Source: Augochlora pura (taxonomy: Eukaryota > Arthropoda > Insecta > Hymenoptera > Halictidae). From it: 64,000 nt of DNA. The translations under genes were made by a program, and so were the position numbers. The notes beneath the pieces were generated by a model. That model had not been told where the DNA came from. It ran no database searches and saw only the letters and a list, made by a program, of their open reading frames with translations. Position 1 is the first letter of the stretch. Each line of letters starts with the position of its first letter. This document shows positions 47,911 to 59,800 of this stretch, piece after piece. The stretch is taken from assembly GCF_028453695.1 (NCBI RefSeq), contig NC_135772.1, positions 9,300,001 through 9,364,000 of the forward strand, written 5' to 3'.

Positions 47911-49930
47911 CACTCGTGATTCGCCATCATGGATGGAATAACCTCAAACATACACTCCACGTATCGATACATAGGACGCAGAACAAACAGGTCGTCCAAT
48001 AGAGACGCCATTCATTTTGCTGTACAATGCCTTTTACTTGTGAATGTTTCCCGATGAATCTACCGTTCAATTTTCAAACACGTTAATTCGCAGGACACGT
48101 CGGTGTTAATTCAGCTTGTTCCTTGGAAACTGTTGTTGCATTCGAAGCCACTTCGACCGTAATTCGTAACATTACATTAACCCTTGAACTAACGTTCTTC
48201 GGGTCCAAACAACTTATATGTATCTGCTGGGAGCAACATCATAATAAGAATAAAGTGATCGAACGGTTTCGGAGCTTTCATTCGACTACTATTGAAATTA
48301 GCTATTATTAGAAAAGCGTCTATTTTACTGTGAATTTTGTACATTTACGATAAAAGCCAAAATGCCAATCCAATTCAAAATCAATACAAAAATCGTAAAC
48401 GCTTCTATTTACGAAGTTGTTGAAAGAAAAAATACATTTTTAAACAATTTTTTTCTTACAATTAAGTCAGGAAATGTTTATTTTGTATACCTAAAGATCC
48501 ACAGTATATTTTGCATTATTTACAGATTTCTTATGAAAAGTAAGGTACGATAAAAGAAAATTAGGCATCAATCATCCTTAAACAGCGTGAATAGTTTTTT
48601 TCAGAAATCTTTACTACCCAAAATACTAAGAATACTGTTAAGAAGGGTGGAAGTTTGAATGTCGATACTTGAATCGTATATATAATGCGCAATTAAGAAA
48701 TGTTCTATCTTCCACCATGCGAAACACAATTAATGTAAATCACGCGAGCAGCGTGATAACTGGCTCGTAATTCAGACGAAAATTGCAAACTGGACTCAAT
48801 TATATTCATGTATGTCGATGATTAACGTGCGAGCATGCTCAGCAGATTCTATTTCAGTTTCCAATCGGGCATCGAAAGCTACCGAAACAATATTGTGCAT
48901 GTAGAAAGAAGCTATATGTATAGCCGCGACTACCGGGTTCTTTCGATTTATGTGATAACGTTCCCACGGGTGTTTTATTTCGTCTCGACTAGCATTTGTT
49001 ACCGCTTGCTGCCGATCGCAAATTAAACAGACCAATAATACTAAATTTCACGTTATAGTAATAAATCAGACGCGCGTTTGCAATGTTTTAATGAATACAG
49101 GGATCATTAGATTTTTAAAAGTAAATACCAGAGTATTTGTCCGTCGATATTAATCAATCATGATATTAATTTTGATACAAAATTATATATTTATTTATCT
49201 TCAATACGTGTGCATAAAATCTAAGTTATTTGATTGTAATATATAAAGTAATCATAATATTCGTTGCTGTAGGACAGAGTTGCTTATACTGTACCGTTTA
49301 TGATACTTTATTCAAAAATTTTGTCACAGCGAAATCAATTTGTTAAAAATATTTCTGCAATATCAGATACGAAATACAATACATATCATTAACCTAGGGA
49401 CTGATTTTAAGTCGTAGATTTTTAAAAAATTATAAAGGAAGTGTGGTTCTCTATGCATCTACACAATGTATACAATTTTTAAATATAAAGAACTGTGTAT
49501 ATTAACATAATTGATATGAACTTATGTATGATATTCATTTCTTTATCAACAAATAAAGTATTGGTAAACTTTCTCCACATAGTAATGACGATTCCACTTT
49601 TTCTTTATTAGGACGAATTTTCGATTTTTCTTCATTCTCCTAGGTTTTACACAAGAGTTTAGAAAATCGAGAATTTGGATAAAGATTCACAATATATCAA
49701 TACCATTTAGGCGATCGGTTATCTAAATTGTCGCTATAGTTTAGCTATTTCGGTGTTTCACTGAAGTGTAAAAACACGGAACAGTGTCGAGCAGAAAAGT
49801 AAAATATAAAACGTTAAATAATGCGATGCCAAGAACTTTTCCCGTAATATTCCCATGTAGCAAAAAGTAAAGAGGCCGCCAGCCGGAGTAGACTACTTGT
49901 TAAGGGCAGGCCATCGCAGATTGGCTTATC
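47911..49930. other. Non-coding stretch
   Basis: Nothing recognised beyond AT-rich DNA. TTAACCCTTGAACTAAC at about 48178 could be another lone TTAA-CCC end. Confidence 0.35.
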
Positions 49931-49950
49931 GTTTCCAATCGATTGGAAAC
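49931..49950. repeat. Perfect 20-bp palindrome containing CCAAT
   Basis: GTTTCCAATCGATTGGAAAC reads the same on both strands. It sits in a locally GC-richer patch (about 49890-50060). Confidence 0.85.
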
Positions 49951-50399
49951 CATCGTTACGCGGTGCTCCATGACTGCCTAACAATCGTTTCGTGCCTGCT
50001 TGAGATGCAAATCTTGATCGTGAGCGAGCCACCCAGCGCTTTGGTCCACTCAACATACTTCCTCGCGATATACATATACATGCCGTGCAAATAGGGTGTT
50101 CGACTACACGTGGACATCCGTTTAGGGGATTAATTATGCTAGTCAAAGGGGTATGGAAATTAACGGCGACAAATCTGCTGTTTCAGCTTCGTCATCGGGA
50201 TATTAAGGATTAAAGTAATACACATCACCTATTTCAAAAAGAGGAGTATGTCCAAATAGAACTACGTGAAAAAATGAAGCAAAAGTTTGTTATAACACTT
50301 TTTTATTCGGAGCTTGATTTTCGAGAAAATCGGCTATAGAATTTCTTCATCTTTCTAAAGGATTTAATTACCGTCTGTTCTTATACCGTGTATTTGCCT

Positions 50400-50493
50400 C
50401 GTCCGGGATAGTGTTTAAACATTAATAATGATGAAAATATTCCGTTTACTACAGAGTCACGAAGATTAATGTTTTTAAACACTATCCCGGACG
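50400..50493. repeat. Inverted repeat with 27-bp arms
   Basis: The left arm 50400-50426 (CGTCCGGGATAGTGTTTAAA...) is matched by its complement at 50465-50493, with a 2-base insertion and about a 38-bp loop. Weaker inverted similarity extends outward (ttcttcatc and taccgt motifs at about 50343-50380 and 50505-50535), so this may be the core of a small foldback element of about 200 bp. Confidence 0.7.
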
Positions 50494-51019
50494 GATGTAG
50501 TTACGGTAGAAGAATAGATGATGAAGAAATCCTTTGGAAAGAAAAACAAACTTTCTTATTTTATTATTACAGGTAATGCATAAATTATTATATTTTCATT
50601 GCATGTGTATTACATAGGTATATGTATCCGGCAGTTTTTGCATTTCTGCGTACATACACTCCCAAAGAAAAAGATAGCACACGCGTGCTATCTTTAATTT
50701 CTCGTATTATAATTATGGTACAGGAAATGTGCCAATGATACAGAAAGACTACCTTCTACTAATGTATAAACATAACTTTTATTGACTCTTCTTCAACGAA
50801 TTCGCGTCGTAAATATAAAAATACCTAAATGAATACAGACAAAATGATAGCACATCTGAAAAATATTCCATCTTATATAAATTTAAAATAGACAAATATG
50901 AAAATGATATAACTGTACCTGTGTTTAATAATATGTGTGAACCTCCGTGATTCTCAATTACATACTTCTATCATTCTTTTTAGTAAGGATTTATACGGTA
51001 CTTTAATTGAAGATTCTGA

Positions 51020-51945
51020 TCAATTTTTCCATTCCTTTTTAATACTGATTTTTAAGTCATTTAAATTTTCAAATTGTCTACCTTCTGCGTAGACAGCTCT
51101 TGATAATAATCCCCAACAATTCTCAATGATATTTAAGTTCGGGGAGCACGCCGGCCATTCCAAAACAGGAATTGTCTCTTTTGAAAAATATTCATGAACA
51201 ATTTTTGCCATGTGTACGGCAGCATTATCTTGCTGAAACACAAATTTTGGACCTGCAATGCATTGTGCATACTTATCACTTTGGTTTTTTATTAATCTTA
51301 AATAACTTGCACTATTCATTTTTCCTTGTATAAAATTAATATCCGTTTTTCCTTTGTAACCTATGCCACCCCAAATCATTATTCCACCTCCTTTCATTTC
51401 TCGTCTAATTCTTGTTAATTGTCCTTTACAAATGTCATGATAATAGTGCGCACTGTTATCTGGACCATCCAGCCAAAACAGTTTTTCATCTGTAAAGTTT
51501 ATATTCCTCCAGGTTTTCCTCGAGTGTATATGTTTCTTCGCAAATTCAAGGCGTGCTTCCTTATGCTTCTTTATGCTTCTTTGTTAATCGTGGCTTGGCT
51601 TTTATTCTTGATCGGTTCATAAGATTACCCATTTGCAGCACACGTCGAACATTTTGAATATTAGTTTGTACATCAGCTTTTCAAGCAATTTCTCTCGCAG
51701 TAGCACAAGAATTAGATTAGATGCAGCACGAAGTATATTACTGCTGTGTCACGGTGCCATAGGGTTGCTGGCCTTTCAGTGCTTTTCCTTTTACCGTAGT
51801 TATCTACATCTTTTAATACGTTATATGCAGTTTTCCTGCTTCGACCAATTTCTTTCGCAATTTCTGTAATTGTTACTTTCCGTTTTCTTAAAATAAGGAT
51901 TGCATTCATGTCACTGTCAGATAATCTTTTACCACGGCCCATCAC
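51020..51945 (-). pseudogene. Tc1-like transposase (DD34E), frameshifted
   Basis: N-terminal part (51945 downward): helix-turn-helix with KRLSDSDMNAILILRKRK and ITEIAKEIGRSRKTAYNVL. The middle (about 51710-51570) has stops and frame changes. From about 51570 the catalytic domain is open without a start codon: EFAKKH, NINFTDEKLFW (first Asp), GGGIMIWGGI, FQQDNAAVH (second Asp), WPACSPNLNIIENCWG (Glu). Counting 34 residues between the second Asp and the Glu gives the DD34E signature of the Tc1 family. All three catalytic residues survive, but the reading frame does not. Confidence 0.85.
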
Positions 51946-52000
51946 GAATTGCGACAGATACGAATATCAAGAAACACTGAACACTGACGGACCACTTTAA

Positions 52001-52319
52001 CCACTTCGGTACGAGTGTCGACTATAGTCGACGGCCACAGATAAACACGCACAGCAGAGTGTCGACTATAGTCGACGGCCGTGATATGAACGCACACGGC
52101 CGAGCGTCGACTATAGTCGACTGCCAAGAACTTTTGCCTTATCTCTGCAATTGCAGTGTTTACGTCCAGAAATACACATATCTAGGAATTCTTTCTTTTC
52201 TCGTCAAAGATCTGTAAAAGAGCAAAACGGATTCACTGTCGATGCGCGAAGTAGCATGCGAATGGTGAGTGCCGGCTGTGGGCAAAATTTCGTGGCCGAT
52301 GCGCGCCGTACCGAAGTGG
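52001..52319. mobile_element. piggyBac-type MITE (319 bp) with three copies of a 16-bp palindrome
   Basis: TTAA at 51997-52000 and 52320-52323. Terminal inverted repeats: CCACTTCGGTACG and CGTACCGAAGTGG. The left half carries three copies of GTCGACTATAGTCGAC (about 52017, 52062 and 52107), roughly 45 bp apart and each followed by GGCC or TGCC. No transposase ORF. Inserted into the Tc1-like element at 50657-52567. Confidence 0.85.
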
Positions 52320-53007
52320 TTAACTTTCTTAAACCTTGCGACATATTGAAGAACAAAATAAACCTCGAGTGTGCTATTATTTTGTCTCTGTCTATTTGTG
52401 TGTCTCCATTCTTCCTAAGAGAATATCTCGTAGAAATTCCAATATAGATAGTGTTTACATATTAGTAGAAGGTAGTCTTTCTATATCATTGGCATATTTC
52501 CTGTACCATAATTATAACGCGAGAAATTAAAGATAGCACGCGTGTGCTATCTTTTTCTCTAGGAGTGTATTTATTAATATTACCGATACACGGGTTACAT
52601 CTTCCACGTTGCAATATGACTGGTATATATTTCCGCAACACTCAACGTCTGCTGTCTCATGCAGTCTGGGTTAGAGTTGGGGTAATAAGTCAATGTTAGC
52701 GATGTTAGCCGCAACTAGATTTCTCGGCATACGTGAACATGGACATTGTATGGATCAGCTTAGACCTCGAGTTCGCCGGGCAAGGATTAAATGTGCTGTT
52801 CAGTATAATTAATTACCCTGACTTATACATGTATACACTTTCCTTGTCGCTAGAGACGTATTAATCGAATCGTTGATAGTTAAAGCATTAAAATATCATT
52901 AAAAATCACCATTTTGTATAATTCAGGAAACTTTGTAATTTGAAATTGTTTACGAAATAAATAAACCGCGTTATTGAGAAGTTGCCTTTACTTGATAGAA
53001 GTATGCA

Positions 53008-53492
53008 TTGGGTTGGGAAATAAGTTCGTAGCGTTTTTATATTTTCTTTTATTTTACAACAATTTGTTGCTGTTTGACAAAGTGTATAATATTCGTTCGA
53101 TAGAGCTGTTTCTGCTCTACAAAACTGTGCTAATCGTCTTTTTGAGTCATTTAATTCGTTATTACTTTTGAGGCTGTAGAGATACACGGTCGGCGACTGT
53201 AATAACCATTCGAGCTGTCCGCATGCAGGTTCCAAGGGTTTGGCGAAAAAAAACATTTCTTGACGTTTGCAAGGACGGAAATTACATTATTCCTTTATTT
53301 ATTTGTTACTTTCACGTAATAAAAAAAATAATAAATAGTAATAATAATACTAATAAACTATAATAATAGTTAGAACTGTTAACACAGTTTTGTAGAGCAG
53401 AAACTCAATAATATACACTTTGTCAAACAGCAATAAATCGTTGTAAAATAAAAGAAAATATGAAAACGCTACGAAGTTATTCCCCAACCCAA
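53008..53492. mobile_element. Internally deleted mariner-type element (485 bp)
   Basis: The left end TTGGGTTGGGAAATAAGTTC and right end ...TTCCCCAACCCAA are inverted copies, with similarity continuing inward about 120 bp (53008-53135 against 53368-53492: TTTTATTTTACAAC, GACAAAGTGTATA, CTCTACAAAACTGTG). TTGGGTTGG-type ends are typical of mariner elements of insects. The right flank is TA; the left flank is CA, so one duplication has mutated. No transposase remains between the arms. Confidence 0.75.
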
Positions 53493-56309
53493 TATAAGGT
53501 AGGGTACAAGGTTCCTTGATTGGCATTAATTTTTCAGTAATAAATCTGTAAATAGTGGTAGCCGGCGGAAACGTGCAAGGTCGCTGCACAGCGACAAACA
53601 GGGCAGTGACCGAAGCCCGCAGCTAATGGCAAAACACCAAATCTGTCGACGGCCTCTTTGACATGTCTGGCTACTAGCTGTCCGAAGTGCTAGCGAGACG
53701 CACCCACCCGCTACAAAACAGGGGAAAACAATCTAGAAAATCTTTCAGACAGCAAAGTTGCTCCTACACGCAAACAGTATAAAAATACATTGGGCTTTTA
53801 GACCCTTAATACCAATGCTAACTTACCCGTAATTGAGAATATCACATGTCCATTAACATGTTCGTTCACCTGTCCATTAAAATATTTATTAAAGAGGACG
53901 AGCTCCATTTGGCGCTATCGTAAACTTGACGAAGAATTCTAAAAAAACTTCGATGTTGCCTTGAAACGTATTTGTTCCATCCTTTTTTGTAAAATGTGTT
54001 TGCAAAATATCCGTTAAAAAGTAATTATAATATTAATTGGAATACAACATTTTTATGTACCAGCTTCGTTGGTGTAGCATCATAACCTCTCCTACATGTA
54101 TACTTATGTGTATAATATATTGCAATGATTTTTAAAACTTGTTGATATCATAATTTTATGATTTATTAAGAATTACAGAAAAATGTATGCAGTGATTCCA
54201 TATGCGAATATTTAAACAAATACCAATGCGATCATTAATTGTTTAAAATTATTTTCACTAAATTTCAGAAATGAGAAAGTATGTTTACAAATAACCTTAC
54301 GAGAAAAATATACGAAATAAATTTTAAAATAAATAGGATGTCCCAAATGGTTCAAATGTTAAAGAAATCTTGATTTTTTTAAATAAGTTTCGCTTTTCAA
54401 ACGTTCACAATATTTTAAAAATATGTATCGTTGTAAATATTAGTATAATTTTCGCAATTAATGTAGAAGATTATCTCCATGATGATGGAGATACACAATT
54501 CGTCGATTATTAAAAAGTAAATCGTACAACCTAATTAAATGAATAAATAAGTCGAGTTGCCTCCTCACCTTGGTGTTACCGCAACGCCAGACCAACGAAA
54601 AAATGTTCTAATCAGTAATATACAACTTAAAGGGCCGGCGAGGTGGAAGGACGCATTGATGCGGGAAATTGAATTCTCGAAAAATCGGTGGACGATCCTG
54701 TTAGGCGGGTTCAGATAGGATCTTGATCGTCGACACCGTAGTTCAAGGGGGCGTCGATATTCAAACGTCGAAACGTCGCAACACGATTAAGCCTTAATCT
54801 GCATAGTAGCTCCAATCACGATTCAGAATATTATTAAACGCTGCTCAAACAAACCGAGCGCGAATCAACGTTTGCGTGCCAATCACGTTCGAACGCGCTG
54901 AATGTCTGGTTCCATACCGCACGATCGTGCCTCGACTAAACTGCCGTTGCAAATCGGACCTAATTTCTTCGAGTTTCAAGCGTGCCGATTGCCGGCTCTG
55001 TTTCATACGTTTCTGCTTGCCGCGCCGTTGAAATTCTGTTGCAATTACCCTCCGCCGTGTATTTACATACATTTACATTTTATCGATCAATCATCCCTCT
55101 ATCAAAGGGATAAGTAGATAGAAAATAAAATAACCAGAGTTTAAATTCCGCTGGTGTATGCAGTAGGTTAGTTTTCTGCTGATCTTGTTGCACGGAACTG
55201 TATGAAGAGTCGCAATCTATTAATCGATTCTACCATATTGGCCGAAGGGTAGTTTTCAGAGGGGTTAGCCCGAGTCACAATTTATGGATTATGACCATCG
55301 CCTCGAGCGACGAGGATGACCTGGATCGTGTGCGTCGATTGTTGGATACGTACCCTGCAATCCACTTAAAAATAGAGGGGAGGCTTAGGCCACTTTGACG
55401 ATATCAAAATTGAACAAAATGGGGAGGCTTAGGTCATTTTGGCGATATCGGAATTGAGAAGAAAGTGGAGGATTGCATTCGATTCTGCTTTATGCGCCCT
55501 GAATTGACGTTTTACCTAGCACTTGATATTATATTTATATCTTGTAAACATTAATTGGCCTTTTTAAACAATATCGTGGTCCTAGAAAAAAGTCTTAACA
55601 AAACCATAAGTTCCCTTAAACCATTAAATTTTTCTTATATCATTTTTCTTCACTTATCGGATTTTAGATTAATGGTTTTATGTAGGAAACAGAAAAATGT
55701 CTCGAAGCAATATTGCTTATTATTTTATGGGAAACAGTAGCATTTCAATTCTCCAAGAAGAATTATCAATATTAAAATACAAACGAATTACTATTCGTTA
55801 ATATTTTATTACTGCGTCAGATTATAAATAGTTAATAAGTTTCTTCTGGAAGCATATTCTACGTAAACAAAATGGAACTGGATTTGATAAAACATTTTTC
55901 ACGTGGTACGAAATATTTTAACTCATGGGACGCAGCCGCGAATTTCGCGAAACAAAATTCTGTAAATATGAACAACGCGTTTCTCGCGTTCTGAAAACCT
56001 CCAACTCGTTAGATTTTATGTACCAATTATAAACCACGAAGTTCCGTAGAGTGATTTTAACAACTTGCCAAGCCGTAGCTCTGCACCGACTAAAATTAGC
56101 AAAAATTTCTGCTGTAACTTTTCTACTACTCCTTAACAAGCTCCACCATGCTATGCCACGATTCTTCCACAATCACGTAACGTGTAAATAGCATGTAATA
56201 CTTTATAATGGAAATGGAACTCCATTATTGCAAAATGTTTTCTTAGGTCTTTTACGAGGTGGATGATGAAATATTTCATTTTTGGAAAACTTTCATTAAA
56301 TGCACACAT
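53493..56309. other. Non-coding stretch
   Basis: GC-richer patches at about 53550-53720 and 54840-55060 hold no recognisable ORF. A sequence at about 54335 (aggatgtcccaaatggttc) may be another end of the aggatg-type repeat family. A two-copy tandem repeat at 55377 is listed separately. Confidence 0.35.
55377..55464. repeat. Two-copy tandem repeat, 44-bp unit
   Basis: Unit beginning GGGGAGGCTTAGGYCAYTTT and continuing GRCGATATCRRAATTGA. Copies start at 55377 and 55421 and differ at a few positions. Confidence 0.75.
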
Positions 56310-56860
56310 CATGTAAGATTTTAAACGTCGAACAGACCCAAAACTTAAACTTCTGCACCTAAATTTTATCTTAATTCAACATCGAGGTCATAAACATTTT
56401 TTTCAATATGATCTCTCAAAAAATATTATGCTATTATTCCTAAGGTAATTTTTCTAATTATTCTTAAAAAAATATCTTACCTATTACATTAATTCATGAT
56501 AAAAATGTTTAAAGTTCTCTTAATTTAAATATCCTCCCAATAAAATAATCTCACTAAAATTTTCATATTTGACATTTTAAAAATTATAATAATTTTATTA
56601 AATTCTACAGGGAGGGTCTTCTCGTCCGCTAATTCAATTTAAGCATTTTTACTTAGAATTTAATTTATTTTTTTAATATAAAGACAGTATATATTTCATC
56701 GACCCTTTTATACAAGCCTTCAATTAAAAGACAATTGATTATGCTACCTTTGTACAGTTAAAATACTGCAGCCATTCAAACTCTTCATGGGGCGGGGTTT
56801 AAGTATTTTTTTATAATATCCTTGACGCTATTAGCCATACTACCATGTTTCATATTATGT
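56310..56860 (-). pseudogene. Nuclear copy of mitochondrial 16S rRNA (NUMT)
   Basis: The + strand carries, in order, signatures of insect mitochondrial large-subunit rRNA in reverse complement: CGAACAGACC with TTCTGCACC, TTAATTCAACATCGAGGTCA, TATTATTCCTAAGGTAA, AGGGTCTTCTCGTC, ATTATGCTACCTTTGTACAG, AAAATACTGCAGCCATT, and GGGGCGGGGTTTAA. The gene sense is therefore minus. Several normally invariant positions are changed, and the piece sits among nuclear transposons, which supports a nuclear insertion. Limits are approximate; weaker similarity may go on to about 56900. Confidence 0.8.
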
Positions 56861-59800
56861 CAATATTAAATATTGTATCGTTACAAATGAAATTCTAGTA
56901 TTATATCAATGTAGTAAATGCAGTATCGTTCTAAAATATTTAGGCATTTTTCGGTTTCTAATATTCATATTCGTAGTTCAGTTATGCCACACGATGTCAG
57001 ATTATCATACAGTAGATATTAAAATTTATAATGAAAATAGTAGAAAGAGTTTTGATGAAGAAATATTATTAACTTCATATTTGTCGAATGAGATATATTA
57101 AATTTTTTAATTCGGAAATAAATAAAATGGAAAAGTAAAAGAATTTATGTATCTGGTACGATAAATATTAAGTAAGACTATTATTAAAAAATCCATGAGA
57201 CTTGTAAAACTCATGTTTACAATTTTAAACGTCTGGTTATGTATACCTTAATAAATATCTACCTTAAACACCAAAGATGGTATAACACATTAAGAGCTAA
57301 AAACCATTCCTAAAAATTCCTACAAAATCAAAATGATTCAATTAATGAAACGGAACCAAATAGTTATAACTAATCATATTATGTAGTATTTTTACTAAGT
57401 TGCATTCTAAACATCCTATTAAAATTCAATTTGTTTGAATCTATTGCAATAGAGACGAATTTTATGTCAATAAAAAATTAGTGTTAGTGGAATCAGAAGG
57501 TGTTCATTATTACCAAGACGATTTTTTTTTCTCTGCGTTTACAGTCGCATCAACCACCAGATGGGTTATTAGCGACTCAAGACAGAGTTAAAGTTTGTGA
57601 TACAGTTGGGACTGTTTCAGGAAATGCAGTAACTTCTCGATTGCTTCTTTGTTCTTCAGTGTGTTTTCTAAAGGAGGCATGACGATTTTTGAATGAACGG
57701 AATTAAGAGAAAAAGCATTTGTTAAAAGTAACGAGTCAAATGACTGCAGTTTGTGCCCCAGGAGACTATACGAGACGCTCTCCCTATCTCGTTAATTTTG
57801 CAAGATATGCAAAAATGTAAGGCGCGTTACCTTTCGCTGGGCAAATACCCTTCCTTGGCTGGCAGACTACCTTTACCTCCCTGCCCACGCAGCTCCCTCG
57901 TCCCGTGCATATACCTTTTGTTACTTTCCGTTCCGTGCACGCATATCCCCGTTGTTCCTCCCCATTGAGCAACTTTGCTGTTCCCTTCCGTTTCTGGATC
58001 CTAGTAACTCCTCTTCTTAAAACTATCTTGGTCTGGTTCACCAAGCCGCGGTTATGGTTGACGGAGCACGTGGTGTAAAATTCGCCGGCATCGAAAAACG
58101 GCTGACGCGGAGAAGCCGCCGGTGGTTGCCCAGCGAACCTTCCAATCGATACAGCTTCCGTTAACGTACTACCCTCCCACCTCTCCCTGCTAGCTGCCTG
58201 GGGTGTGGTGGTAGTGCCGGACTACCTGTTAGACGCCTCCGGATCCAATATGGTTGTATGTATACAGTCTCGCCGGACAAGATTTACGCGAACGGGTATG
58301 TTCTGCATCGGTGGTAAACCGCGTAAATCGAATCTTCCAATATAAAACAGCATGCGTCAATGAGGAGGAGAGAGTAAGTCTATGAAGGTGTGTGACACGT
58401 GTGCCCACGTGACCGATGTACAGGGCGTTCCATTCGATTATCTTGCGAATCATTCGCCGTCGTCACCATGCTTTGCGAACACTTTGAAAGAACGTCTTCG
58501 GTTTCGGATACCAAATGCTGTTTCAAACTTTTAGCAACCTGGCAGGGAACTGGTCAGTCGGGCACCGCTTTTAACCTTTCGGAGGTGAATGCTTTTGAGG
58601 ACACCTTGGCAAACGTATTTTCAGCGGGACCAATCGATATAGTCTGTGGCGTGTTTTGAAAGTGGACACTGTGAATATTCCAAACTATATTTCCACATAA
58701 CTCGATTCCTTTCGACGGTTCTCCACGGTATTATACATGCCTCAGGGTATCAAAAATTCTACTGTTTTATCCTTCGCGTTTCGTTATAATTCTTTGCGTG
58801 ATCTTTATATGACATTTGATCTGCATAATATCGCGAGAGCTACGAGATATATAGTTTTAGAAATTACGGCTACGAGCTAATCAATCAAGAGTTGAGTAGC
58901 ATCGAGCGAGACAGACAGGATCAATGAGTGACAGGATCTCCATTGACCGCGCTTTCTATTTAACATTCTGCACCGTGTGGTAAAGCTATGGTATGCACGT
59001 ATGTACCAGGTGTTTGTACTATTTTTATTTAAAAATTTTCTGGTTGAATTTTTCAAAAGGGACTTATCATGAAGCTGAAGAAGCTGGGTTATCGAAATTA
59101 TAATATAAAAGTAGAACTTCTTGAAAACAGTTTTATAGATCCAGACGATTGAACTTAGTTATCTGTAATAACAACCGAGTGTTTAAACTTTTATTAATGA
59201 ACTTCTCTATCGTACGCAAACGAGTTACACACACGCAGCAAGCTTTATCGCGTTTAAAAGATTTTATTCTATCAAGCTTGGGATAACGCTTCGCAAGTTG
59301 GCGGACTATAAATGGAATCCATGAAAGTTTCAGACACATTTGTCCATGCTATTCTCGTGAGACAATTACCGTTTTAGTCTCCGCATCCGAACACCCATTA
59401 TCCGAAATACCCCAATGCACGAGCAGTCCCTTATCCGATGTTCTATTATACGAACTGTGAATGTCCAATAACAGATTACACATTTTATTCGTAACGAAAT
59501 CTGAAAATGCATCGACCAAGACGATGATTTGTGGATTCTATCTTTGGCGTGAACGTTCCATTGTTCGGAAGCTCTTAATTTAGACACCGAAGTTCTCGTT
59601 TTATACATTTCTGATTTTTGTGAAGAAATATTTTTGTTTATATTGTAGACAGACATTAAACATTCGATATTTGAGACATCCATTAAAAAGAATAACTAGA
59701 TTCTATATTTGGTATTTCCAGTGCTTTTCAAATTAATTATTATTGGTTCATTATTCGGTTGAATGCTTCTTTATGCACCAATCAACAAATTAGTTGCAAC

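Larger units (their letters stand above)
50657..52567 (-). mobile_element. Tc1-like element with about 115-bp inverted repeats, carrying a nested piggyBac MITE
   Basis: TA target duplications lie at 50655-50656 and 52568-52569. The ends start CACTCC and continue as long inverted repeats (50657-50771 and 52453-52567), about 90% alike by eye. Near each tip the repeat has its own near-palindrome (GATAGCAC...GTGCTATC). The transposase reads on the minus strand (51945-51020) and is frameshifted. The 319-bp piggyBac-type MITE at 52001-52319 sits between the transposase start and the right inverted repeat, so it inserted later. Confidence 0.85.
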
